A stretch of 28,985 bases of DNA, from assembly GCA_964555685.1 (NCBI GenBank), contig CAZKTO010000033.1:1-28985 (forward strand). Direction: 5' to 3'. Both the position numbers and the translations under genes were made by a program. A model generated the notes under the pieces. That model had not been told where the DNA came from and made no database searches. It worked only from the letters and a program-made list of their open reading frames with translations. The stretch is from CAZKTO01 sp964555685. GTDB taxonomy: Bacteria; Chloroflexota; Dehalococcoidia; SHYB01. The number at the start of each line of letters is the position of its first letter. Position 1 is the stretch's first letter. This document shows positions 15,429-24,500 of the stretch, one piece after another.

Positions 15429-16020
15429 TCAGTCGGACATCAGGAGCCCCCGCTGGACCGCCTCGGCACGAGACTTGGCCCCCAGCTTCCCCAGGATGAT
15501 CGCAACGTGTGTTTCGACGGTACGCACAGATACATTCAACCGTTGGGCGATGGCCTCGTTCCGGTAGTGCTGCGCGATCAGTTCGCGGACCTCGATCTCG
15601 CGCGCACTCAGTGCCTCGGCCGGCCGAAAGAAATCCTTACCTGAGCGGGAAAGACTGTGAAGGACTGTCGCAGCAACCGTGCCTGGCAGCACGCCTTCTC
15701 CTTCGTGTACCTCATGAATCGCCTTAATCAAGTCGGCACCGGCAACGTCCTTGGTGATGTAGCCGCTCAAGCCGGCCCGGGTGAGGGCGGTCACATATTG
15801 TTCGTCATCGTAGGCCGTGAGGACTAGAACGCGAGCCTGCGCCCCCTGCCTTCGGAGGGCACGAGCGACCTCGATGCCACTCCCCGTCCGGAGGCGGATA
15901 TCTAGCACGACCACATCCGGGGACAGCGTTTCAACGAGGCGCAGGGCTTCTTGGGTGCTGTCCGCTTGCCCCACAACTTTGATAGAAGGATCGCGCTCGA
16001 GAAGGACCTTCGTCCCCGTA
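15429..16020 (-). pseudogene. N-terminally decayed ComA-like response regulator
   Basis: The 181-codon frame from GTG 15974 is a close relative of the ComA-like gene at 10414. It keeps VVVLDIRLRTGSGIEV, VLTAYDDEQYVTALTRAG, YITKDVAGADLIKAIHEV and a full LuxR HTH (ALSAREIEVRELIAQHYRN, then SVRTVETHVAIILGKLG). Upstream the homology runs on as HTGTKVLLERDPSIKVV, then breaks near 16018. There a fragment LIVTVELY in another frame is all that remains of the first strand, and the Glu-Asp-His acidic pocket is gone. Without it the receiver should not be phosphorylated normally. It was probably part of a duplicated X-Q-P-A module. Confidence 0.75.
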
Positions 16021-16386
16021 TGTATATAGCTCGACGGTCACGATCAGGTGACTCCCTCGGTGGTAGGGGACTGGCCCCACGCTGCCTCTTACCCAGCCAT
16101 TCTCGGCCAAGCCGCCTACTGAGTCAACTGGGTCATTACCCTGTTTAGCCGCGGTCGGGGGGTAAAAAGACCTGCGCAATTTGCCTCAGCGACCTGGCCG
16201 ACCACCTATCGGTAACCCCTGGCGAGAGCAAACCTCGGGTTCTTCATTGACAATTGACAGGAGTGGCCCGTAACCTTAGACATAGGTATGTATGAAAAAA
16301 GGCCGCGACGTCCGGTGCAGCGTTTCATTCGTTCCTTTCACTACCCCGCAAGTACATCATGCAGGGTGTCACACGGGAGGTCCCTT
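16021..16386. other. Intergenic region with promoter-like sequences
   Basis: No gene is seen. On the minus strand it should have held the upstream part of the duplicated signalling module, but no kinase sequence is recognisable. Near 16247-16259 two overlapping TTGACA hexamers occur (TTGACAATTGACA), followed at 16277 by TAGACAT. Confidence 0.35.
16247..16283 (+). promoter_or_regulatory. Candidate sigma-70 type promoter for the exported-protein genes
   Basis: A perfect TTGACA at 16254-16259 (with a second at 16247-16252) is followed after 17 nt by TAGACA (three of six matches to TATAAT). It is about 105 bp upstream of the ATG at 16387. The weak -10 leaves this tentative. Confidence 0.35.
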
Positions 16387-17019
16387 ATGCCACGAACGTC
16401 CAGAGTAGTCCTGCCGCTGTGTCTGGTGTCGGCCACCGCCGCAGCGCTGGTGGCAACGTGGGCCTTCCTGCCTGGGAACAGGGATGCGGCTACCGAGCGC
16501 ATCGGGTACAACGGCATTGTTGAATACGCCATCCGGGATGCCAGTGGCCGGGTCAAAGAACACCGGGTTCTGCACAACGCGGTGCTCGGGGAGGCGCTGG
16601 AGACCGCCATGAAGCGGCTCATCGACCCCAGCACCGGCGTCACCGCCGACACGGATACCTTCCGACGCATCGGCGCTCTGAATACCAACACCGACGACCC
16701 AGTGGACGGCGTGCTGGCAGCTTCTGTCACAACGTTGCTGGACGGCGACACCGGCGCCGCGGGCGACCAGAACCCTGCTAATGCTGCGTTTGCGGATGTG
16801 GGCACCACCACGGACGGTCAGGGGAGGGTGCAGCTCACCTTCACGGCGACCGGCAACGCGAGTATCCGCAGGATCGTGCTGACAAAGGCCCCGGTGGATA
16901 ACACGGCTGACGGGGCGGCAGCGATCACTTCAGCCAATATCCTCGCTCATCAGGCCGTGACCATCGACCTGGCCAACGGCGACACGGTCCAGTTCACCTG
17001 GACCATCAACCTGGACTAA
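16387..17019 (+). CDS. Exported protein of unknown function, phage-structural-protein-like
   Basis: ATG 16387 follows GGGAGG by 6 nt. The 210-aa product has a positively charged start and one hydrophobic helix (residues about 6-27, VVLPLCLVSATAAALVATWA), then an extracytoplasmic domain. That domain contains IVEYAIRDASGRVKEHRVLH, an ALETAMKRLIDP helix and a long beta-rich, Thr/Ala/Asp-rich part ending TVQFTWTINLD. The pattern of a short beta hairpin, then H-N and a helix, recalls small phage virion or tail proteins, but no lipobox or sortase signal is present. It could be a surface or secreted structural subunit. A truncated relative follows 24 nt downstream. Confidence 0.7.
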   Translation: MPRTSRVVLPLCLVSATAAALVATWAFLPGNRDAATERIGYNGIVEYAIRDASGRVKEHRVLHNAVLGEALETAMKRLIDPSTGVTADTDTFRRIGALNTNTDDPVDGVLAASVTTLLDGDTGAAGDQNPANAAFADVGTTTDGQGRVQLTFTATGNASIRRIVLTKAPVDNTADGAAAITSANILAHQAVTIDLANGDTVQFTWTINLD

Positions 17020-17043
17020 GTCCCTCGTCGGGGCGCGTGAAAG

Positions 17044-17343
17044 ATGGAACGCAGGCCCCTCATTCTTGTAGCCGTGGCCGGAGGCACTCTGGCGGTGGTC
17101 ATCGGGGTGATGGTGGTTCTGCGTGCGCCCCAGGGGCCGAGCCAACCCGGTGCCATGGACGGGGCATCGCTGCAGGAGTCAGTAGAGGCAGAGGTTGCGT
17201 CGGCCGCCGAGATGGGGAGCGGCTTGGCGCGCTCCCAGCCCCAGGGGAGCGCCGAGGCAGCCCGGCTTCAAGAGAGAGTCGAGTACATCGTCCGGGACGC
17301 CTCCGGCAAGGTCAAGGAACGTCAGGCCGTTGCTGGCCGCTGA
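17044..17343 (+). CDS. Short exported protein, truncated relative of the preceding gene
   Basis: A 99-aa product with an N-terminal TM or signal segment (PLILVAVAGGTLAVVIGVMV), a Gln/Ala/Ser-rich linker, and then RVEYIVRDASGKVKERQAV, matching the equivalent segment of the preceding protein. It stops right after this homology block, where the other protein continues for about 150 residues. No good continuation is found in other frames, so this is a truncated duplicate or a naturally short partner. The ribosome binding site is weak. Function unknown. Confidence 0.55.
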   Translation: MERRPLILVAVAGGTLAVVIGVMVVLRAPQGPSQPGAMDGASLQESVEAEVASAAEMGSGLARSQPQGSAEAARLQERVEYIVRDASGKVKERQAVAGR

Positions 17344-17465
17344 AGTGGACCCAGATGGTCATACAGGGACGGACCGAGCGGCTGTTTCCGCTGCCGGCCT
17401 CCACATCTAGGTTTCACCTCCCACCCCAGTTTTCCCGAGACTACGCGTAAGGGGGAGTGAAGCCG

Positions 17466-19670
17466 GTGCCTGCGAGGAAATCGGCCTGGCGTTCGTCGCT
17501 GCTCTGGGTTGGCGTCGGGCTCTCCGGTTCGGTGCTGTCCCTTTCCCTTTACATTTCCGGAGCGCTCTTTGGCCAAGCGACGGACATCCAGCTCAACACG
17601 GGCTCGTACATAGGCGACGGCACGGATAACCGGCCCATCACTGGCGTTGGGTTCCAGCCGGACGTCGTCATCATCAAAGGTGACGCGGTGGCCTTCCCCG
17701 TCATCCGCACGTCCACTATGCCCGCGAACCTTAGCAAGGACTGGCAGGCCAACGCCCTGGCGCTGGACCGGGTCAAGTCCCACGATAGCGACGGCTTCAC
17801 CCTGGGGACCAACGTGAGGGTCAACCAGAACAGCACCACCTATCACTGGGTCGCGTTCAAGGCAGCCGCCGGCATCATGAAGCTCGGCACGTATACCGGC
17901 AACGGGACCAGCCAGTCCATGACCGGCCTGGGGTTCCAGCCGAATGTGCTCCTCATCATCTCGGCGTCCACGGCGGAGATCAACCTGAAGACCTCCACCA
18001 TGGCGGCCAGCTTCGCCACGCGGCTCGATAACGAGGCCGGGGCGACGGACCGCATCACCTCCCTGGACGCCGACGGCTTCACGGTGGGGGCCAGCACCCA
18101 GACTAACGAGTCCGGCATCGCCTTCCACTACGTCGCCTGGAAGACAGCGGCCGGGAAGGTGGCCGTAGGTTCCTACACCGGAGACGGGGTCAACGGCCGG
18201 GCCATTATCGGGACGGGCTTCACCCCTGCCTACGTCATCGTGAAGGCGGGCGGCGTGAACATCGAAGGGGCCCACAAGACGCGCTCCACCGGCGCATTCA
18301 CCAACACGGCGCTGCAGTTCAGGAATAAAGCCAACACCGCCGACATGGTTCGCTCCCTGGACGCCAACGGCTTCACCGTGGGGACGGCGGCCGCCGCGAA
18401 CCAAAACGAGACCGGCACCACCTACCACTGGGCGGCCTTCAAGCTCTCCCTGGCCAGCGCCACCTCCGATGCCGCGACCGTGGCGGACCCGCTCCAGCAG
18501 CGCGTAGCGGCATCGCGCGCGGACGCCGCGGCGGTCGCCGAATCCATCCTCACCGGCTTTCCCCGCTCCGAGCAGGCCATCCTGACTGAGCGCGTGCAGG
18601 CCGGAGCCAGCAAGACCGACGCCTCCAGCGTGACCGAGGCCTTCAGCCTCACGGTGGTCTCTTCCAGGTCGCCGGTGCGCTGCGCGGCCTTGCAGAGGGT
18701 CCAGCCCCAGGCAGCGACTACCATCGAGACCCCGGATCAGCGAGCCCGGGTCGTGGTCCCGGCGGGTCTCCTTCCGCCACCACTGGCGGCGGCGCGGGTA
18801 GAGGTGAGGATCGAGTGTCTCAACCTCGTCGCAGCGCCCCAGTGGGGCCCGCTCGGGGCCACCTCTGAGTTGGTGACGCTGGTCGATGGCGCGCCGGCCC
18901 CGGTCGTGTTCACGGCGCCGGCGGAACTCGTCTTGCGGGTGGATGCGGCGCTGTGGGAGGCCGCAGGCCGCGACCCGGCCAGGCTCGCCCTTCTGCGCTA
19001 TAACAGGGCGACGGGCCTCTGGGACGCCCCGGGCGGCACCCTCGAGCTGGGGTCGCCGCCGGCGCCGCCTGGTTTTGTGGGCCAGTTCCGGCTTTCGGTG
19101 TCCACCTTTAGCGTCTTCGCCATCCTGGTGGAGGGCGTGGCAACGGTGCCTCCGCTGGAGACTCCTCCACCTCCTCCGGCTACCCCGACCCCCACGCCAA
19201 CTCCTGAGCCCAGGCCGCAGCCCACCCCTGCTCCTACGTCTACGCCGACGGCTACCCCAACGCCCGCGCCGACCCTTGCTCCCACGTCTACGCCGACTGC
19301 TACCCCAACTATTGCTCCGACGCCAACACCGACACCCGCACCCGAGCCAAAAGCCACAGCGACGCCCTCAGCGATCCCCCCGACGGCTACCCCAACTATT
19401 GCTCCGACACCCACGCCGACACCCATACCGCCCCTCGCACCCACTTCGACGCCCCGACCAGCAGGCACGGCGACCCCCACACGAACGCCCATTCCCACGC
19501 CGACCCCAACCCCAGCGGGCCCAGTTCCCGTTGTCCAACAGCCAGGAACGCCGTTGTGGCAGAGCCCCATCCTATGGGGAATCGTGGGCGGCCTTCTCCT
19601 TACAGGGGGCGTCACGCGGTGGCTGGTGACTCGCCGCTTTTCGACCAAGCGCTGGCGCGGATCAAGCTAG
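17466..19670 (+). CDS. Surface-anchored repeat protein with Thr-Pro-rich stalk and C-terminal TM anchor
   Basis: This 734-aa protein has an N-terminal signal/TM segment (about 11-35). Three tandem repeats of about 94 aa begin near residues 46, 141 and 235, each with G(S/T)Y(I/T)G(D/N)G, then GxGFxPxxxxIx, then SxDxxGFTxG and YHWxAFK. A linker is followed by a beta-sandwich-like region (RARVVVPAGLLPPP to FSVFAILVEGV), then about 115 residues of Thr/Pro-rich sequence, and finally a TM helix (SPILWGIVGGLLLTGGVTRW) with a basic tail. This is the plan of a protein held at the cell surface with its repeats outside. GTG 17466 is chosen because AAGGGGGAG lies 8 nt upstream; GTG 17457 is in frame but abuts that site. 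It probably forms an operon with the two preceding genes. The repeats resemble those in phage tail-associated proteins; ligand unknown. Confidence 0.75.
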   Translation: MPARKSAWRSSLLWVGVGLSGSVLSLSLYISGALFGQATDIQLNTGSYIGDGTDNRPITGVGFQPDVVIIKGDAVAFPVIRTSTMPANLSKDWQANALALDRVKSHDSDGFTLGTNVRVNQNSTTYHWVAFKAAAGIMKLGTYTGNGTSQSMTGLGFQPNVLLIISASTAEINLKTSTMAASFATRLDNEAGATDRITSLDADGFTVGASTQTNESGIAFHYVAWKTAAGKVAVGSYTGDGVNGRAIIGTGFTPAYVIVKAGGVNIEGAHKTRSTGAFTNTALQFRNKANTADMVRSLDANGFTVGTAAAANQNETGTTYHWAAFKLSLASATSDAATVADPLQQRVAASRADAAAVAESILTGFPRSEQAILTERVQAGASKTDASSVTEAFSLTVVSSRSPVRCAALQRVQPQAATTIETPDQRARVVVPAGLLPPPLAAARVEVRIECLNLVAAPQWGPLGATSELVTLVDGAPAPVVFTAPAELVLRVDAALWEAAGRDPARLALLRYNRATGLWDAPGGTLELGSPPAPPGFVGQFRLSVSTFSVFAILVEGVATVPPLETPPPPPATPTPTPTPEPRPQPTPAPTSTPTATPTPAPTLAPTSTPTATPTIAPTPTPTPAPEPKATATPSAIPPTATPTIAPTPTPTPIPPLAPTSTPRPAGTATPTRTPIPTPTPTPAGPVPVVQQPGTPLWQSPILWGIVGGLLLTGGVTRWLVTRRFSTKRWRGSS
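19156..19525 (+). repeat. Low-complexity Thr-Pro coding repeat
   Basis: Degenerate ACN-CCN tandem codons encode the stalk of the surface protein. A longer unit, GCTACCCCAACTATTGCTCC, occurs twice (about 19300 and 19388), so the tract has grown by local duplication and its length may vary between strains. Confidence 0.7.
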
Positions 19671-20256
19671 CCGAGAGCACCCTGGCGCCGGGCCCGGCAA
19701 CTGCGCGGATGCCAGAGCCCGGGCCGCGATTCCCCAATTCAGGTCGTCCTCCTTGCCACCCGGGCGAGCAGGACGTCGCGGCCTTCCCTGAGGCCGCCCA
19801 CGACGTGCTCTTGCGTCAATCCTCGGTGTCCCACGTCCGACCTCCTCCAGCGACGACAGACTTGGAATTACCTAGGGTGGGTCACCTAGGCATCTGCCCC
19901 TTGCCTACTGATTCCCGCGGCGGCCATGCGTGCTATGTTGCCTCTACGAGGCGAGGTGTTGAGTGTGGCGAGTTTGTCCGTGCCATGCTTTTCTATCATG
20001 CATGGGCGGTGGGATAGCAGCGGCCCCGCCGCTTTCGCTGGCCCCTCGATCTCGTTTAAGGGTTGGGAAATGGCGGTGGCGGACGCCTTCGACAGGATTG
20101 CCCGCCCTTTGGCAAAGGGCGGCTATGGGTCTGCGAAGGCTTGGATCGTCTTCGGAGAGCCCTTAGAGGGCTCTATGACGCGGACGTCGTCGGTCCGTTC
20201 CTCGGCACTTGTGGCTTGGCCGTCACCCGGAAGCACATTGGAGGCTGGGGATCTCG
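19671..20256. other. Intergenic region without a recognisable gene
   Basis: The open frames here do not read like proteins. Two notable short features are seen: a direct repeat ACCTAGG at 19870-19876 and 19884-19890 (itself containing the palindrome CCTAGG), and a 7-bp perfect hairpin AGAGCCC/GGGCTCT at 20156-20174 without a U-tract. Either could regulate the downstream HTH gene, but nothing proves it. Confidence 0.4.
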
Positions 20257-20571
20257 ATGGTTGCTGAAACACCCTCCTCGCTGCGCAGTAGGCCACGGAA
20301 CTCATATAAACGCATGGAGCGCGATACCCAGGTGCAGGGACAGATCGGCGAATACGTGACAAGTGCTACAGCGGCCCGGCGGCTGGGTGCCAGCCAGGTA
20401 ACCATTTCTCAGCTGTGCCAACGAGGGAAAATTCCCGCGACTAAGGTTGCGAATAGGTGGCTTATCCTCTTAGCGGAGCTCGAGCAATTCGCCCAGACCT
20501 ACCGGCCAAGACGGGGGCGGCCTTCAGTTAGAGGTCGCCCACACGCATGGGGGGCTCCCGGGTATCATTAG
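20257..20571 (+). CDS. Excisionase-family (MerR-like) HTH DNA-binding protein
   Basis: A 104-aa protein from ATG 20257 (GGGGA about 5 nt upstream). Residues about 33-86 form the compact winged-helix of the excise/AlpA type: YVTSATAARRLGASQVTISQ, then LCQRGKIPATKVANRWLIL and LAELEQFAQTYRPRRGRP. Such proteins are phage or plasmid excisionases or small transcription regulators. No integrase is beside it. A clear terminator follows 18 nt after the stop, so it is probably expressed alone. The N-terminal about 30 residues are poorly conserved in character, and a start at ATG 20314 is possible. Confidence 0.75.
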   Translation: MVAETPSSLRSRPRNSYKRMERDTQVQGQIGEYVTSATAARRLGASQVTISQLCQRGKIPATKVANRWLILLAELEQFAQTYRPRRGRPSVRGRPHAWGAPGYH

Positions 20572-20589
20572 AGGCCAGGCCCTAGAGAT

Positions 20590-20616
20590 GGGGGCCAGTG
20601 ACCTGCCCCCGTTTTT
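20590..20616 (+). terminator. Rho-independent terminator of the HTH gene
   Basis: The stem GGGGGC (20590-20595) pairs with GCCCCC (20605-20610) across a 9-nt loop and is followed directly by GTTTTT. It lies 18 nt after the TAG of the excisionase-type gene. Confidence 0.8.
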
Positions 20617-20627
20617 CGGTCCACCCA

Positions 20628-20800
20628 TCATGAGAGTGCAGCCGGGATACTCGCTGTGGTCTGCTGGGCGCACTGGTCTGGGGTAAGGTTCCGCAGTGCG
20701 CTGTGGTGGCGCACGGTATCGTAGTCGCGTCGCCAGGCCTCTCAACGTCATCGACAGCCACCCGGCAGCGAGGGATTCCAGGTAATCGCGCCGGTGAGTT
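20628..20800 (-). pseudogene. IS3/IS481-type transposase C-terminal remnant
   Basis: Read on the minus strand, the last about 37 codons give EAWRRDYDTVRHHSALRNLT, PDQCAQQTTASIPAALS and a TGA stop. This is the characteristic integrase-core C-terminus with W-R-x-D-Y-(N/D)-x-V-R-x-H-S-A-L-x-x-L-T-P. Upstream the reading is broken by stops and frameshifts (a possible ESLAAGWLS fragment), so only a dead 3' end remains. Confidence 0.7.
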
Positions 20801-21108
20801 GGTCGTCGGGCAGGTGCTCCAAAACAGGCCGCTGGCCCTACTTCTGACGCGGGTCTTCGAAAGTGACAGCGCCAGAAGGATTCCCTTGTGAGCCTGCGGA
20901 AGGTTCGAATCCCCTATGGTGGGGTTGGGGGACCCCCGCCACCAGATCGCCACGCTCCCCTCGGAGGAACTCGGGGCAGGCTCCGACTCGCTCGCGACGA
21001 CGAGAAAGCGGGGCCTTTTTCAGCAGCCTGCTAGGGGCGCTCCCCGAGCGGCAAGCAACACTATGGGCTTCTTTATTTATTGCTACGAAAGTGGCGCCTC
21101 ACCCCCTG

Positions 21109-21153
21109 CCCCCTCTCCGCTTGCGGGGAGGGGTGGCCCTTCCATGGAAGGGC
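21109..21153. repeat. Hairpin repeat and adjacent 20-bp perfect palindrome
   Basis: CCCCTCTCCGC at 21109-21119 pairs with GCGGGGAGGGG at 21122-21132 (one wobble). It is followed at once by a perfect 20-bp palindrome at 21134-21153 centred on CCATGG, then GGGGGAGAGGT as in the copy at 4072. It belongs to the dispersed hairpin family. Confidence 0.5.
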
Positions 21154-21361
21154 CGGGGGAGAGGTTCAAACGGCGGAGCCATTTTCATCCCCGGTGGTGT
21201 CCTGTCAAGGCCATGATGGATTCCTGCGAAAATGCGAGCGCGGGAGTAGGAGGATGGAGCTTCCAGCATCGCTCGCCCAGACACTCCCACCACATCGCTG
21301 GCTACACACATGCCTCACGAACCCCCCGGGCGTATGGGAGCTTTAGGTATGTATGGTTAGG

Positions 21362-21389
21362 TTGACAGCGGTGGATTCGCCGTTGTAGA
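21362..21389 (+). promoter_or_regulatory. Candidate promoter for the giant exported-protein gene
   Basis: TTGACA at 21362-21367 is a perfect -35 hexamer; 16 nt later TGTAGA gives a weak -10 (three of six). It would give a leader of about 140 nt before ATG 21532. Confidence 0.35.
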
Positions 21390-21531
21390 GTTTGCCCCGC
21401 CTTTTTGTCACGCCCTTGTCGTGTTTGGGCCATGAGGCCTCGGCAGCCTGACCACGCTTCAGGGAAGGCCGGCGCACGCCAGCATTGCTGTAACGCAGCC
21501 CATCGTGAGGACGGATAACCAAAGGAGAACC

Positions 21532-24500
21532 ATGCGCTGGCAATATAGATGGATCGTCAATCTTCTCCTGGCGGTCGTCCTCGCCGCAACCAACGTCCTC
21601 CAACTCCTGCCACCGTCCGCCTTCGCCCACCCGGACGAGGCCACCGACGTCGCCAACATCAAGTCCCGCCTCGGCCAGTTCTTCGACTTCATGGACACCC
21701 TCGGCGGTTTTGATGAGCTGGGCCAGGACCTCCCGCTAACGTTAACGGACCCCAGTTCTGGCGCTGCCCTCAACCTGAGCGAGATCTTTTCGGGCGCCGG
21801 CACTGACATCAAGGACACGGTCACTGGCCTTGTCGCCGCCGACCTTGCTGCTCTGGGCACCGCGCTGGACGGTGCGGACTTCGCCTTCGGCGGCGTCAGC
21901 GTCGCCTTCAATAGCGTCACCATAGGCTCCCACGGCGACGTCATCGATATTGACTTCACGCTGACCCTGACGCGAGAGAACGTCAACATTCCCGTCTCCT
22001 TCAACGGCTCGGCCTTCGCTGGCGCCACGGACGACTTCATCAGCCTGAACGGCAGCGGCTTCACCCTCGATTTCGTCCTCACCGTCCCCCTGAGCTTCAA
22101 GTTCGACGCTACCCAGGCTGACCCCCTCCTCGCGCTCTACCTCGACACCGCGCCCATCATCACCCTCGCCATTGACAACGACGGGCCTCAGGCCATCGTC
22201 CAGTTCAGTGCCCTCCTGGGCTTCCTGGATGTCACGGTGGACGCCTCCGCCACGCTGAATATCGCGTTCAGCGCCATCTTCCAGGACCCCGACGGCGACG
22301 GCAAGATCACCCTGGACGAGTTGTTCAGCACCGCCCTGGCGGACATCTTCTCCTCGTTTGCGTTCGGCAATGCCACGGGCAATGACGTCGATGTCACCTT
22401 CAAGTTCAACAGTGCCGTGATCACCGGCGGGCCCGACGACGCGACCCTCAGCATCGTGGACGACAACCTCGCCGATGGCTTCGGCACGGTCATCACGCCG
22501 GTCCTGGGAGAGCTGGCCAACTTCGCCAACATCACCCCCAACCAGGTCCTGGGCGGCCTTGCCCTGCTCCTCGGCAGTCTCACCGGCGCGCAGGGCACAT
22601 CCGCGCCGTCCCTGCCGTTCATCCAGGGGACCCTGAACGATATCGGCGACGCCGCCGGCAAGGTCTTCGACGTCGCCAAACCGATCCTGAACTTCCTCCA
22701 GAGCCAGACCGCCGCGAACATCGTCTGCGGCACGCAACCCACCAATCCTCCTGGCGGGCCCAGTTCCAACCTGCCTGCCGGCTCCACCCTCTACTGCCAG
22801 GCCTTGGCCCCCGAGGGCCCCGTATCGGGCACAGTCGTCTGGAGCATCATCGGCGGCACCGCCGGGGCCAACACCTCCGGCGTCGCGGCGAACGGGACAC
22901 TCGGCACCACGCCCACCGTCAGGGCCACGTTCACGAGCGTCAGCGGCACGCCCGACATCTCCGTGACCTGGACCGGTGGGGCATGCGGCGCGCCCCCAAG
23001 CTTTACCTGCGGCCATGCCAATACCGTGGACCCCGCCCTGAGCGTGGATGAACTGGTCGATCTCCTGAACGACTTCGTCGGGCTGCCCGATGGCGTTGCC
23101 TACGACTCCGCCCACGATGCCCTTACGTACCACATCACCAAGACCATCCTGAACGCCGATACCCCCGCCCGCACCGGCAGCATCGACTTTGGCGACCAGC
23201 TCCGGAATTGGACGAACCTCTCCGGGCTGAACGCCAGTGGCGGGGCCAGCGCCACCGTCAACGTCGGGGACATCAGCCTCGATGTCACCTTCGGCGTCAT
23301 CCTCGTCCCCAACGCTAACACCATCGGCGCGGCCTTGGACGAGACGCAAACCCATAACGGCGGCGGCGATAGCGCCGACCTGGTGGACACCGACGCCAAC
23401 TTCAATGCCACCCCCGGCCTGCTGGGGGACACCATCAGGAACGTCACCAAGGACAAGACCTGCACGGTCACCGAGGTCGTCAGCGCTACCACGCTGAAGT
23501 GCGCCATCTCGGGTGGCGACTGGGACAACGGCAACGTCTACGAGCGCGTCCGCAGCGTCGGCGACCGCTTCTTCATGAAGGTCCGCACGGGCGCTACCGA
23601 GCACGAGTTCAGCATCTCGGACGCCACGATCACGGCCACGCTTATCCTCGTGGGCCGCATCGGCTTCGTCGAGGTCGAGCTGTCCGGCAACGACGACGCC
23701 AACCCCATTGGCACCGCCTTCGAGGTTGCCAAGTTCGATAACACCAAGCCCCTCTTCGCGGTCAACATCACCCCGACCGTCGGTGGCATCACTCTGCAGG
23801 GCATTGGGACGCCCATCAGCAATGCCATCCTCCTCACCGACCTCCTGGCGGAGGTGACGGAGCGTGTTGACGCCGACTGCAACCTGAAGATGTCCGGCGG
23901 CCTCAAGGCAACTGCCATGCTCAGCGGCGGCGCCGAGCTCGGCAGCGGCAAGGTCGCCATCGACTGGACCGACATCTTCGGTCCGGAAGTGGCCGGTGAG
24001 CCCAACAGCGACTGCGTCCCCGACGTCGGCAGCGTCGGAACCGTCAACGACGATGGAGGCAGCCTGGACGGCGTCGTGGAAACCACCCTGACCGTCCCCG
24101 ACGGTACGGCCTTCCTGACCAACCAGCACATCCGCATCGACGATGAGGTCCTGTATGTCACCGGCATCGCGGGCAACGACCTCACCGTCACCCGGGCCCA
24201 GAACGGCACCACCGTAGCCGCCCACACCAACGGCACGCATATCTTCCGCTTCTCCATCATGGCCGATGCCGATCTCGCCTCTCAGTTGCAGAACTTCGAT
24301 CCCTTCCCCACGGTCACCGGCACCCACAACGGCGCCAACGGCGCTGTGTCGCTTACCGACACCACCAAGAACTTCCCGCAGGACTTCCCCAACATCCTCA
24401 ACCTGAAGCTCGTCAACAAGACCACGAGCGCGTCCTGCACCATTCTCACCTTCACCGGCACGGACACCGTGGACTGCTCCCTGTCGGGCAGCACCCGGTT

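Larger units (their letters stand above)
20801..21531. other. Intergenic region with hairpin repeats and a promoter candidate
   Basis: No gene is recognised. The region holds the hairpin pair at 21109-21153 and a promoter-like sequence at 21362, and forms the leader of the giant exported-protein gene. A tRNA-like TTCGAAT string at about 20907 has no accompanying tRNA. Confidence 0.4.

Noticed and set aside
16206..16260. Possible cyclic-di-GMP riboswitch-like string (AGAGCAAACCTCGGGTT)
   Set aside because: The conserved flanking helices and the second half of the GEMM fold are not recognisable.
16283..16294. 12-mer TAGGTATGTATG shared with 21344-21355, both upstream of exported-protein genes
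   Set aside because: A shared 12-mer is expected by chance in 29 kb, and its position relative to the TTGACA hexamers differs between the two sites.
19299..19420. Repeated 20-bp units resembling a repeat array
   Set aside because: They are in-frame Thr-Pro codon repeats of the surface protein; there are no spacers and no cas genes, so it is not CRISPR.
20895..20935. tRNA-like T-arm string GGTTCGAATCCC
   Set aside because: No matching acceptor stem, D-arm or anticodon arm upstream, and the T-stem itself pairs badly. It may at most be a scrap of a tRNA 3' end.
21742..24327. Long minus-strand frames (861, 543 and 558 codons) opposite the giant exported protein
   Set aside because: They are Val/Asp/Gly-rich shadows without start signals. 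The plus strand has a ribosome binding site, signal peptide and repeated modules.
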